NCBI RefSeq assembly: GCF_007990635.1 | Contig: NZ_AP019846.1 | Coordinates: forward strand, 2,170,001-2,234,000 | DNA: 64,000 nucleotides | Direction: 5' to 3' | From: Leptotrichia hongkongensis | Lineage (GTDB): Bacteria; Fusobacteriota; Fusobacteriia; Fusobacteriales; Leptotrichiaceae | In this document: positions 8,802 to 17,546 of the stretch, piece by piece | Layout: each line of letters opens with the position of its first letter | How positions within the stretch are numbered: the first letter of the stretch is position 1 | Notes under the pieces: model-generated | What the model was told of the DNA's origin: nothing | Seen by the model: only the letters and a program-made list of their open reading frames with translations | The model's database searches: none | Position numbers and translations under genes: made by a program

Positions 8802-9785
8802 TTATAATTTCACAGTCTTGCTCACAATAATCTTATACTTTTCTTCAAAAATTTCTGCTAATTTTTCTAAATCCTCTTCCAAACAAAGTACCTTCACATT
8901 AGGCCCTGCATCCATTGTAAAATAGCATTTTTTGCCATTATTTCTCAAATTTTTTACAAAATCCATTGCTTCATAAGTTTTTTCATTAAAATATGTAAAT
9001 GGAGGATTTGCAGTTTCTGTTGTCTTGTGCATTCTAAGAGCATTCTCTTCTGTCAAAATTCCGACTTTTTCAAAATTATTTTCAGCAAGATATTTTTTCA
9101 TATTTACAAAGTCAATTTCCGATTGTTTTACCCACTCATCAAAATATGTTGAAGTTTTGGCACAAAGCTCCATTCCATTTCGGCTTGAAATTTCCTTTTT
9201 ATTTTCATTCAGCACAAGCACAATCATCGCCAGTTTCAAATCTGTCCTTACCTCATAAATTTCTCCAGTATCCTTATCCCAAGCAGCAATAGGTCCAAAA
9301 AAGCTTCTCGAAGATGAACCAGAACCAAATTTTGAAATCTGTGCAAGTTCAGATTGCGTATAGTTTTTTCCAAAAAGTTCATTACAAGCCTTTATTACAG
9401 CCGATAAACCACTGGAACTAGAAGAAAGTCCCGCAGCTGTGGGCATATTATTTGTTGTAGAAATTTTCACCTTCTGACTTCTATTTTCCCTGAATAAATC
9501 TACAACTTTACTAATCTTTTCTGTATGCACACTATCCTGTAATTCTCCATTCAAATAAAACAAATCTGTCATGTCGGCATATTTATCTTTACAATTTTCG
9601 CTTTTTATATCTTTTTCAACTGCAATTTTAATATCTTCATCATTTATAAATTCCAGCTCTGTTTCTGTAAACATATCGTTAAGAGTAAGGGAAATACTGC
9701 TTGTAGAAGGTATCATTTTTTCTGCATCTTTTTTCCCCCAGTATTTTACAATCGCAATATTAGCATAAGATTTGACTTTTACCAT
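8802..9785 (-). CDS. mvaD: Diphosphomevalonate decarboxylase
   Basis: GHMP-kinase-fold enzyme that turns mevalonate diphosphate into isopentenyl diphosphate with ATP. It is 327 residues, normal length. Motifs: SYANIAIVKYWGKKD (about 6-20), the phosphate loop MPTAAGLSSSSSGLSA (about 108-123), and MDAGPNVKVLC (about 295-305). It lies 21 bases after the mevalonate kinase gene and is clearly its operon partner. GGAG precedes the ATG. Phosphomevalonate kinase, which acts between the two, is not in the window. Confidence 0.96.
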   Translation of the reverse strand: MVKVKSYANIAIVKYWGKKDAEKMIPSTSSISLTLNDMFTETELEFINDEDIKIAVEKDIKSENCKDKYADMTDLFYLNGELQDSVHTEKISKVVDLFRENRSQKVKISTTNNMPTAAGLSSSSSGLSAVIKACNELFGKNYTQSELAQISKFGSGSSSRSFFGPIAAWDKDTGEIYEVRTDLKLAMIVLVLNENKKEISSRNGMELCAKTSTYFDEWVKQSEIDFVNMKKYLAENNFEKVGILTEENALRMHKTTETANPPFTYFNEKTYEAMDFVKNLRNNGKKCYFTMDAGPNVKVLCLEEDLEKLAEIFEEKYKIIVSKTVKL

Positions 9786-9806
9786 TTTTACTCCTTTATT
9801 TTCTTA

Positions 9807-10703
9807 TTAAATTTTCTCCACCCAAATATTCTCTGCCCCACATTTTAACAATTCATCTTTTATTTTTTCTACAATTTCCATATTTTTAGCAAGTGCGATT
9901 ACACAGCCTCCTAATCCTCCGCCAGAAATTTTTGCCCCACTTGCTCCGTTTTCGATTGCTGTTTTTACAAATAAGTCTGTTTTTTCAATTGTTATATTCA
10001 AGTTTCGGAGTTTTGTATTTGCTTTTGTCATAATTTTTCCTATTTTATCAACTTTTTCTTCTTTGGATCCAATATTTTCAGTTAAGATTTTAATTATTTC
10101 ATCTGTCAATTCACCTAGTTTCTTTAAAGAAATATCGGCTTTACTTCCTAAATTTTTCACATTCTGAATTGCCTCACTAGTATTTCCGTAAATGCCTGTA
10201 TCTGCAATTACAAGATATGCACCAAGATTTAAGTCAATGTAAGAAAATCCCTTATTTTTTATGAATTTTATGGCTTTATCGCTTAGGCATGTTTTGGCAT
10301 CTATCCCGCTCGGAGTTTTATGAGCCACGATTTCCGCCGCATGAACTAGTTTTTCCAGTAATTCATCATCCAGATTTTTCTCAAAATAGTCAAATACTGC
10401 TCGGATTGCAGCAATACTGACTGCAGCTGAAGAGCCCATACCACGTTTGGGTGGAATCTGGGAAACTACTTTGTATTTTATTTTTGCATTTTCTTTTTTT
10501 AAATGTCTTAATGCAGTAAAAACTGCAACTGAAAGAGTATCTGTCTTGTTATAAAAAAAGCTAGTTTTTGCTTCTTCGACTACACATTCAATTTCAATCT
10601 TTTTTAGTGGAATAGCAATGGCAGGATAACCATAAACGACAGAATGTTCCCCAATTAATATGATTTTACTATGTGATTTCCCGATACCTTTTTTCATCTG
10701 CAC
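9807..10703 (-). CDS. mvk: Mevalonate kinase
   Basis: Phosphorylates mevalonate in the mevalonate route to isoprenoids. About 298 residues with the three GHMP motifs: KIILIGEHSVVYGYPAIAIPL (about 13-33), PPKRGMGSSAAVSIA (about 84-98) and GAKISGGGLGGCVIAL (about 258-273). Two starts are possible: GTG at 10703 (five bases after AAGGAG) or ATG at 10697 (eleven bases after). It is the first gene of a two-gene operon with mvaD. Confidence 0.95.
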   Translation of the reverse strand: MQMKKGIGKSHSKIILIGEHSVVYGYPAIAIPLKKIEIECVVEEAKTSFFYNKTDTLSVAVFTALRHLKKENAKIKYKVVSQIPPKRGMGSSAAVSIAAIRAVFDYFEKNLDDELLEKLVHAAEIVAHKTPSGIDAKTCLSDKAIKFIKNKGFSYIDLNLGAYLVIADTGIYGNTSEAIQNVKNLGSKADISLKKLGELTDEIIKILTENIGSKEEKVDKIGKIMTKANTKLRNLNITIEKTDLFVKTAIENGASGAKISGGGLGGCVIALAKNMEIVEKIKDELLKCGAENIWVEKI

Positions 10704-10871
10704 TCAATCTCCTTAAAGTTACGACTATTATTTTCAAACTCCCATATTTCAAATCTTCATAAATTTCGTATTAAAAGAGTTCGTTTATAAATTGTAAGTT
10801 AATTATACTAAAAAAATTGAGATAATCCAATATTTTTTGTTAACATAATTTGTAAATATATAATTTTATTT

Positions 10872-12254
10872 TTATTTTGTCTTTATTCTTAATAGTCTGT
10901 CTTTCAAATTTTCTAATTTTTCTGATAATTTTACTCTTCTAGTTTTCAGCTTTTCACTATAAATTTTTTTTAAGTAAATCAAATTGCTGTCATAATATTC
11001 CTTTGCCTCTTTTAAATCTAAAAGCTCATAACTTTTTTCTATTTTTTTACCATTTTCAATATAATTTATCGTTATTTTTTGTATATTCTCTATATTTTCC
11101 AATTTTTCTTCTTCTAATGTCACAACATCATAAAAATCCTGATTTTCATAAACTCTATATAAATCCTTGTTTCCTGGCAATGATGTTTTTCCACTTTCAT
11201 CAGAAATTTTCATTACGTCATTTTCATTAATTTTAGACATTTTATATACAGTGCTTATTTCTCTTTCTGGCAATGCTATGGCATCTCCTACTCCAAATAC
11301 ATCAACTTCTGCCTGATTTTTTATTAGATTTGCTATTTTTTTGTCGTCAAGTCCGCTCGTTAATACAATTTTCGCCTTGTAAAGTCCATTTTTATCCAGT
11401 ATTTTCCTACATTCTTTTGACAATTTCTCCAAATTTCCCGAATCTATCCTTATTCCATACATTCCTTCGTATTTATCATCTATGCCATTATCTTTAAATG
11501 CCTTCACAGCACTAATTATTCCTCTCTCAAGAGTGTCATAAGTATCAATTAGCATTATAAGAGCCTGATTTTTGTTCCTATACATTTTTATAAAAGCGTC
11601 AAAAGCCTTGTATTCGGCACTTTCTCCCATTCCAAAAGTTTGGATAAAGCCATGTGTCATCGTTCCTGTACTTTTCAAGTCATAAAGATATTCTGCCGCA
11701 AGATTTGAGTGAGATATGCAGCCAGCTACATAGCTAGCTTTTGTCATTGTCATCGCCGCATCAAATCCAGCTGTTCTTCTTGTTCCAAATGAAAGCACTC
11801 CCCTTCCTTCAGCCGCTAGCACAATTTTAGAAGTGACTGTTGCCGCAAGTGTCTGAAAATGAAGAATATTCAAAATAGGCGTTTCAAGGATTTTCCCTTG
11901 TATAAGTGGAGCAGTAATCGTTAGTATTGGCTCATTTGAAAATATAATTTCTCCATCTCGTACCCCTTTTATCGTACCTGTAAATTTCATATTCGCAATA
12001 TATTCGATAAAATCAGAATTATCAAATATTTTTGACAAATATTTCTTCTTATCGTCATAAGAAGTTTCGTTAAGTATCTCGATAAGCTCAAGAACATCAG
12101 ATATCCCATATACTACAGCATAGTCATTTTCTTTTTTTGTACGCAAAAATACATCAAAAGTTGCAATTTCATTTTGCATATTATTTTTTAAATAAATCTC
12201 ACTTTCTGTGTACTGATACCTGTCTGAATTTAAAAATTTAAAAAATTTTTCCAT
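10872..12254 (-). CDS. pncB: Nicotinate phosphoribosyltransferase
   Basis: Joins nicotinate to phosphoribosyl pyrophosphate, the first step of the Preiss-Handler salvage route to NAD. 460 residues. Characteristic segments: LNSDRYQYTESEIYL at the N-terminus, SFGTRRTAGFDAA (about 150-162), GTMTHGFIQTFGMGE (about 190-204), YGIRIDSGNL (about 265-274) and DVFGVGDAIALP (about 310-321). The last 70 or so residues form a charged, Lys/Glu-rich helical tail. A GAGGT site precedes the ATG. It appears to be transcribed alone. Confidence 0.95.
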   Translation of the reverse strand: MEKFFKFLNSDRYQYTESEIYLKNNMQNEIATFDVFLRTKKENDYAVVYGISDVLELIEILNETSYDDKKKYLSKIFDNSDFIEYIANMKFTGTIKGVRDGEIIFSNEPILTITAPLIQGKILETPILNILHFQTLAATVTSKIVLAAEGRGVLSFGTRRTAGFDAAMTMTKASYVAGCISHSNLAAEYLYDLKSTGTMTHGFIQTFGMGESAEYKAFDAFIKMYRNKNQALIMLIDTYDTLERGIISAVKAFKDNGIDDKYEGMYGIRIDSGNLEKLSKECRKILDKNGLYKAKIVLTSGLDDKKIANLIKNQAEVDVFGVGDAIALPEREISTVYKMSKINENDVMKISDESGKTSLPGNKDLYRVYENQDFYDVVTLEEEKLENIENIQKITINYIENGKKIEKSYELLDLKEAKEYYDSNLIYLKKIYSEKLKTRRVKLSEKLENLKDRLLRIKTK

Positions 12255-12345
12255 AAAATAACCTCATTTTGTATTTTTTTCTATTATCTCATATTTTAGC
12301 TTTATTTAAAAGAAAATAATTTTTATTTTAATTCTATAAAATAAA

Positions 12346-12450
12346 TATAGTAAAACTAGTTTAAAACAAAACTCAAAAATTATGACTATTTTACTCAAAC
12401 CCTAAATTATATAATTTCTATCAGTTCAATTTTAAATGGGTTCGAGTATA
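12346..12450 (+). repeat. 106-bp repeat (copy A3)
   Basis: Same orientation as A1 and nearly identical to it, from TATAGTAAAACTAGTTTAAAAC to GGGTTCGAGTATA. It lies in the gene-free stretch 12255-13192, upstream of pncB, and does not interrupt another repeat here. Confidence 0.8.
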
Positions 12451-12583
12451 TATTAAAAAAATAATCATAATACACTAAAAATTATTTTAAAATTATGGCT
12501 TTTCTATCTGTAGTTAACTTTTAAAAAAATTGAAATAAAATTTTTAAAATAACAGATTAGTCAAAATATAGTTTCTTTGGTTT

Positions 12584-12978
12584 TATACTAAACCCTATTT
12601 AAATGACGAATTTATTATAAACTTTTCTAATAAAGAATATAAATCTAATATTTTCAAATAATTTAAGATATAATTTTCATTTTTTAAACAGAATCTAGTA
12701 TAAATAACTCGTCAGAGCATTTTTCTGTGCTGGCAAAACTGTTTGAGCATAGTGAGTTTTTTGTCAGTACAGAAAAATGTCGTAGACTAGCCATAGGTTA
12801 TTGCGTAGCAATCTTGCCAAATGTTTTGATTATCAGGATAAACCTTTACTGCAAGATAAGGATTTGCGGCAATGAGCAATCCTACGAAAATAATAATAAA
12901 AAATGAATGATTATGAATTAGCTATTGAACAACTCTATTATAAAAATTTATTCTCACTTTTAAATGGGGTTTAGTATT
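12584..12978 (-). repeat. 400-bp repeat, most complete copy (B2)
   Basis: Bounded by inverted ends: TATACTAAACCCTATTTAAA on the left and TTTAAATGGGGTTTAGTATT on the right. It contains a long stem-loop (12717-12780) in which 22 bases from GCATTTTTCTG to GGCAAAA pair with TTTTGTC to AAAAATGT, allowing G-T pairs. No convincing open frame is present. Diverged or deleted copies are at 2079-2536 and 50913-51153, with an end fragment at 58010-58056. It looks like a non-autonomous mobile element. Confidence 0.78.
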
Positions 12979-13192
12979 AATTTAAAAAACATATAAATAG
13001 GATTTTATTATCAATAATAGTAAAATTAATTACAATAGAATAGAAAACGAAAAGATTTATTTTTTATCTGTAATGAAAAACGAGTCTATAAAATATGTTT
13101 TGAAAAGCTGGAATTTTTATCAAAATATTTTATTATAAAAAAAACTACTGAAAACAGCAGCTTGTTTATATCTTATACTATTTAATTTTAAA

Positions 13193-13267
13193 TGGCTGGG
13201 CTGAATGGATTCGAACCATTGCATGCTGGAGTCAAAGTCCAGTGCCTTACCGCTTGGCGACAGCCCA
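13193..13267 (-). tRNA. tRNA-Gln (anticodon UUG)
   Basis: The minus strand folds as a cloverleaf: acceptor TGGGCTG/CAGCCCA, anticodon stem CTGGA/TCCAG with loop CTTTGAC (anticodon TTG), and T-loop GGTTCGAATCC. The discriminator base is G and the terminal CCA is encoded. It decodes CAA and CAG. No other tRNA is next to it. Confidence 0.96.
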
Positions 13268-13386
13268 ACAATATCTCTACAAGACAAGAACTATTATACA
13301 AAATAAATTTGATTTTGTCAACTATTTTTTAAACTTTTTTATCTAAAGTATGTATAGTTGTCAAACATTTGTTACAAAAATATTTT

Positions 13387-13433
13387 AAAAGTCTGTCTAA
13401 TTATTAATATATTTTATTCCTAGACAGACTTTT
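13387..13433. terminator. Strong two-way terminator
   Basis: Thirteen-base arms AAAAGTCTGTCTA and TAGACAGACTTTT are perfect complements. It lies directly downstream of the exported-protein gene at 13452-14108 and ends that minus-strand unit. Confidence 0.85.
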
Positions 13434-13451
13434 ATTGTTTCAAAATATTTT

Positions 13452-14108
13452 TTAATTACTACCTTTTATTATTTTTTCTAGGTTTTCTGCCTTCCATTTA
13501 CCATTTACTTTTTTAAGTATTGCTGGTAAATCTTGCACTATTACTTCTTCTTCAGTAACTTTTTTGGCTTCTTGTTCAAACATATTTATTCTTTCTTGAA
13601 TTGCAATATTGTAGTAATTTCGTTTTATAGGTTCATTTCCTTTTTTTCTCATAATTTCTTCAAATTCATCTCTGCTAATTTTTGATTTTTCTAAAATTTT
13701 TCTTTCTGTTTCTTCATCCAAATCCAACATATCTGAAACTGTTCTTAAGCTCTTAGATCTTATATCATAAATTGCTTCTGCTTCTTCATCTGAAATGTAA
13801 TTTATTTGTTTTATATCAAATTTTAATCTTGTTTCATTTGCTGTAATTCTCGAAATTTCTCTTACATATTTTTCTACAATTTCTCTTTTTAAAGAATTGC
13901 TTATTACATAATCTTTAAACAGTCTATTATAAGCTTCTTTTTCAAGCTTTTTCTCATTATCTCTTATTCCTTCATTTACAATTGTAAAAAAATACGATTG
14001 CAGCCTGCTTCGAAGCATTTTCTGTATTGCTCTGTCTTCAGTAGAATTGTTTACTGCAAAAATATTTCCTGCCATTACCATCATAATCAAAAATAATATT
14101 TTTTTCAT
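13452..14108 (-). CDS. Exported protein, paralogue 1 of 3, unknown function
   Basis: 218 residues with a signal peptide (MKKILFLIMMVMAGNIFA, residues 1-18) and a hydrophilic, helix-rich mature part. Shared landmarks with the two genes upstream: DYVISNSLKREI (about 68-79), KQINYISDEEAEAIYDI, a MLDLDEETERKILEK stretch and the closing KKVNGKWKAE. The last motif recalls the C-terminal strand of NTF2-like exported proteins, a weak structural guess. AAGGAG precedes the ATG. It is the third gene of a tandem triplet beginning at the end of cbiF. Confidence 0.75.
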   Translation of the reverse strand: MKKILFLIMMVMAGNIFAVNNSTEDRAIQKMLRSRLQSYFFTIVNEGIRDNEKKLEKEAYNRLFKDYVISNSLKREIVEKYVREISRITANETRLKFDIKQINYISDEEAEAIYDIRSKSLRTVSDMLDLDEETERKILEKSKISRDEFEEIMRKKGNEPIKRNYYNIAIQERINMFEQEAKKVTEEEVIVQDLPAILKKVNGKWKAENLEKIIKGSN

Positions 14109-14192
14109 ATCGACTCCTTATTTTTTAAATTATTTATAAACTTTTAAAATTTATTTCTATTAAATTATACCACATTTTTTTATAAAAGTTGC

Positions 14193-14876
14193 TTATTTTT
14201 CTACTTGCCATCTGCCGTTCACTTTTTTTAGCATAACTGATATATCTTCTAATAAACTTTCCTCTTCTTTTGTTTCTTTTATTTCTTTATTAAGAAGAGT
14301 TATCATTTCATCCAATAATGTGTAATAGAATTTTTTCTTTAATTCCTCATTTCCTTTGCTTTTCATTATTTTTTCTGTTTCTTCCATATTTTTAGCTCCT
14401 ACTTTTGCCAAAAATTCTTTTTCCAGCTTTTCATCAAAGTCCAACATATCCCAAACTTTATCTATATTTTTAATTTTTATATCATAATCTACCTCAACTT
14501 GATTTTGAGAAATATAATTAATTTTTTTTACCACAACTTTAGGTTTAACAGCACTAAACACAAACTTCAGCATTTCATCAGTAAATTTTTTCCCGATTTC
14601 CTTTTTCAAACTATTACTTAACACATAATCCTTTTCAAATAAACTATCTGTAGAAAATTTTGAAGCCTCTTTATTCATCTCTGCTTTCATAGCACTCGTA
14701 ACCATATCTACAAATGGCTGCATTCCGATTTGAACAGCATTTTCAATCTCGTTTCTCTCACTTTCTGATATTCTGCTTGTTGCTGTAGTTCTTGCACTTT
14801 TAGTCTTTTGTGACTTTGGTGCTGCCAACATATTTCCCATTACTGCCAGCATTAATACAAATAATAATTTTTTCAT
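14193..14876 (-). CDS. Exported protein, paralogue 2 of 3, unknown function
   Basis: 227 residues with a signal peptide ending about ANMLAA-type sequence (residues 1-19), then a basic, Ser/Thr-rich stretch (about 20-40). The family landmarks are present: DYVLSNSLKKEIGKKF, VKKINYISQNQVEVDYDI, MLDFDEKLEKEFLAK and the end LKKVNGRWQVEK. It is closer in sequence to paralogue 1 than to paralogue 3. A good site (GAGGAG) lies before the ATG. It is not recognised as a named family and is probably a periplasmic protein. Confidence 0.75.
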   Translation of the reverse strand: MKKLLFVLMLAVMGNMLAAPKSQKTKSARTTATSRISESERNEIENAVQIGMQPFVDMVTSAMKAEMNKEASKFSTDSLFEKDYVLSNSLKKEIGKKFTDEMLKFVFSAVKPKVVVKKINYISQNQVEVDYDIKIKNIDKVWDMLDFDEKLEKEFLAKVGAKNMEETEKIMKSKGNEELKKKFYYTLLDEMITLLNKEIKETKEEESLLEDISVMLKKVNGRWQVEK

Positions 14877-14966
14877 AAAATCTCCTCGCTTTATCTTTTA
14901 GTTACCTTATAAGAAGTATAACACATTTTTTAAAAATATTAAAATTTATTATTTTTTTAAATAAAA

Positions 14967-15007
14967 AACACGATTATCAAACTATTATCCAGTTTTTTAA
15001 TCATGTT
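14967..15007 (-). terminator. Terminator after exported paralogue 3
   Basis: On the minus strand AACATGATTA pairs with TAATCGTGTT (one mismatch), followed by a T-run. It could partly separate paralogue 3 from paralogue 2. Confidence 0.6.
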
Positions 15008-15015
15008 ATTTTTTA

Positions 15016-15642
15016 TCACTTCATTTTTTTTAACATTTCTTCAAATTTTTCTGCATCCTTAAATTTCCATTCATTCCCGATTTTATTTAATTCATCCGTT
15101 ACTTTATCTGTCACATAATTCTTAGGATTTCGCATTCCTTCTCTTAACATTTCCTTCATTATATCTTTCCATTTTTTTACTTCTGAAAGACTAACAAAAT
15201 CTTCATCGTCTTTTATTTCATATCCATATTTTTTAAAAAATCTTTTTTTAATTTCTTTTTCATCTAAAATTTTATCCAAATCAAGAATAACTACTTCATA
15301 AGTAACAGAAACCTTTGTATTTGATAAATATTTTACAGTTTTTATATTAAAGTTAAATATTTCAGAAAAAAAACTAGAAAATTCTTTTGGTAGCAATTGC
15401 ATACTCTCTTTTTCTTCTTTACTCATTTCATTATTTACTTTACTTGCTACAGGAAAATAATATGAAATCATTTCTTTTAACACTTTCTTAGGATATTTAC
15501 TCACTGTTTCTTCAATTTTCTTATTCTCCAAATCAATCTGCTCTTTTGACAAAGTAACATTTTTTTGCTTTATTACTTGATACTGCCCTGCAAAAATTTG
15601 CATGGAAAATATAAATAGAATTATTGTTATTAGTTTTTTCAT
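15016..15642 (-). CDS. Exported protein, paralogue 3 of 3, coupled to cbiF
   Basis: 208 residues with a signal peptide (MKKLITIILFIFSMQIFA). The mature part follows the same plan as the two genes downstream, more diverged: VKYLSNTKVSVTYEV for the central strand, a LDKILDEKEIKKRFFKKYG stretch, and KIGNEWKFKD at the end. Its ATG overlaps the cbiF stop by one base (TAATG) and its ribosome site lies inside the cbiF end, so translation is coupled to a cobalamin gene. Whether it has any role in corrinoid or cobalt handling is unknown. Confidence 0.75.
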   Translation of the reverse strand: MKKLITIILFIFSMQIFAGQYQVIKQKNVTLSKEQIDLENKKIEETVSKYPKKVLKEMISYYFPVASKVNNEMSKEEKESMQLLPKEFSSFFSEIFNFNIKTVKYLSNTKVSVTYEVVILDLDKILDEKEIKKRFFKKYGYEIKDDEDFVSLSEVKKWKDIMKEMLREGMRNPKNYVTDKVTDELNKIGNEWKFKDAEKFEEMLKKMK

Positions 15643-16403
15643 TATTCCTTAATTCCCTTTCTAAACTCATGTGAAAATGCCTTATCGTAAAGTTTAGACT
15701 TAGAATATTCGTTCCCCATAAAGTTTCCTACAAGAATTTGTGCTGTTTTTGTGATTTTTTCCTTTTTCACAAGTTCGGCAATGTTTTCTAATGTTCCCAT
15801 AACAATTTTCTGATCTTCCCAAGTTGCTCTTTGAACAATTGCAATTGGCGTTGTTTTATCATAATGCTTTAATAATCTTTTTACAACTTCATCAATCATT
15901 TGCACAGATAGGAATATTGCCATCGAACATTTATGCGAAGCAAGGCTTTCAAGACTTTCTGCTTCAGGAACAGATGTTCTTCCTTCCAACCTTGTACAGA
16001 TTATTGTCTGACTCACATCTGGCAAAGTAAATTCTTTTTTTATTGCAGCAGCAGCAGCCACAAATGAACTCACTCCTGGAATTACTTCATATTCAATCCC
16101 ATATTCATCCAAAATATCCATTTGTTCCCTTATTGCACCATAAATGCTCGGATCCCCAGTATGCACCCTTGCTACCTGTTTTCCCTTTTTCTGTGCCTTT
16201 ATCGTAACTTCCATCACTTCGTCCAAGTTCATTGAAGCAGAATTATAAATTTCAGCTCCATCCTTATGGCAATCAATAACCTCTTTTGGAACCAACGACC
16301 CCGCATAAATTATTACATCTGCTTCCTTTACAATTTTTTGCCCTTTTACTGTAATCAATTCAGGATCTCCTGGTCCTGCTCCTATGAAGTATACTTTTTT
16401 CAT
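15642..16403 (-). CDS. cbiF: Cobalt-precorrin-4 C11-methyltransferase
   Basis: Adds the C-11 methyl group during corrin ring synthesis using S-adenosylmethionine. 253 residues from ATG 16403, chosen because AGAGG lies about seven bases before it; the frame is open further upstream but lacks a site there. Motifs of the tetrapyrrole methylase family: KVYFIGAGPGDPELITVKG at the N-terminus, ARVHTGDPSIYGAIREQMD (about 80-98), VIPGVSSFVAAAAA and TICTR-like IICTRLEGRT. The exported triplet follows with a one-base overlap, while upstream lies a decayed gene instead of another cbi gene. Confidence 0.95.
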   Translation of the reverse strand: MKKVYFIGAGPGDPELITVKGQKIVKEADVIIYAGSLVPKEVIDCHKDGAEIYNSASMNLDEVMEVTIKAQKKGKQVARVHTGDPSIYGAIREQMDILDEYGIEYEVIPGVSSFVAAAAAIKKEFTLPDVSQTIICTRLEGRTSVPEAESLESLASHKCSMAIFLSVQMIDEVVKRLLKHYDKTTPIAIVQRATWEDQKIVMGTLENIAELVKKEKITKTAQILVGNFMGNEYSKSKLYDKAFSHEFRKGIKE

Positions 16404-16489
16404 AAAATTACCTCTTTCTTTTTTAATTTTTTTATTTTTATAATATTTCATTTATTTGAAAACTTACTGATATTTCTGTATTCAAATAT

Positions 16490-16742
16490 ATTTTTTATCA
16501 TAAGATGTACTAAAAATTTTATAATAATGGAATTATCTCAATTTTCAGGACACTGTCTGTAATTTTTGATATTTTAAGTAAAATTTTCTCATATTAAATA
16601 AATTTGATTTTGAAAAGTCCTTTTCATATTCTTTTGACAATTCTTTTAAAAGTTTTTTCCTATATTCCACTCTCTCATTATTTTTCTGATTATCTTCTAT
16701 AATAACTTTCCAAATTTTCCAATAAGTCTGCATAAGAATATG
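16490..16742 (-). pseudogene. Remnant of a YhcG-type (DUF1016/PDDEXK) gene
   Basis: A 62-codon open piece contains MQTYWKIWKVI, ERVEYRKKLLKELSKEYE and DFSKSNLFNMRKFYL, which closely follow the N-terminal domain of DUF1016/YhcG proteins. After QTVS there is a stop. The next codons still read like the family (KLR, stop, FHYYKIFSTSYD), so the gene has decayed by point stops and lost its C-terminal nuclease domain. Upstream, a TAA four codons before the first ATG also interrupts the frame. It sits between cbiF and the membrane-protein gene. Confidence 0.7.
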
Positions 16743-16936
16743 TTAATCTTTACAGACACATGTTTTCTCACATTTTTCAGTAATTCTTTAATTTATAAAC
16801 AAAACATATTATTTTCGATTTCTATTTCAAAAGTTTGACTTAATTCTGTGTATCTTTTTTCTTTGTATCGTAAATTCCTTTTACAATTGTTTCTGCTAGT
16901 CCTTAAATTGCCATTAAAAATGAAAAAATATTTTTT

Positions 16937-17428
16937 TCATAATAATTTCTTCTTCCTTTTATTATTTATTTTCAAAGTTCCCAAATAAAATCCCATATTA
17001 ACAATCATCGCATAAACAAAGTACCTCGACTCTAACGACTTTATAATCCCAAATTTTTCGAGACTATTTTCCCCTTCTTCAAAATACATCAAAACTTTGT
17101 AGGGGAAAGTATAAATTATTGCGTGATAGTCTTCTTTATACCAATTAAACCCCATAAAAATAAATATTCCCATAATTATTAGACAACCTGCTATTGTCAG
17201 TATTCTTACAACTTCAATTTCTTCTTTATCAAAATATTTTTTTATAAAAAATCCAAAACAAACATTAATAATAAAAAATGGAATTAAAATACTAAATTGG
17301 CTCATATCTCCATAAATTCCAAACATACTTTTTACCATTTCGACAAAAATTCCAAAGCAAATTGCAAAACCAGGAATTAAAAAGTACATTGAAATAAACC
17401 ATAATATAATTTTTGAAACTTTGGACAA
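16937..17428 (-). pseudogene. Membrane protein, C-terminal part (after a frameshift)
   Basis: 163 residues when read from a TTG at 17428, with about four to five hydrophobic segments and a basic end (NNKRKKKLL). There is no ribosome site before the TTG. The frame stays open upstream for about 44 more codons (reading ...FINTLIVFRIDIIGVIKLCFYNGLFILAILQ), up to the point where the other membrane frame at 17547-17807 ends. Removing one base from the A5 run at 17551-17555 fuses both into one reading frame of 289 residues. No known family is recognised. Confidence 0.6.
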
Positions 17429-17546
17429 ATAACTTTTTACTGTTACTTTACTTTGAAGTATTGCTAAAATGAAAAGTCCGTTGTAAAAACACAGTTTTAT
17501 AACCCCAATAATGTCTATTCTAAAGACGATAAGGGTATTGATAAAA

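Noticed and set aside
16860-16930. Minus-strand piece reading GLAETIVKGIYDTKKKDTQN
   Set aside because: Too short, with a stop inside and no start; recorded only as possible debris next to the broken membrane gene.
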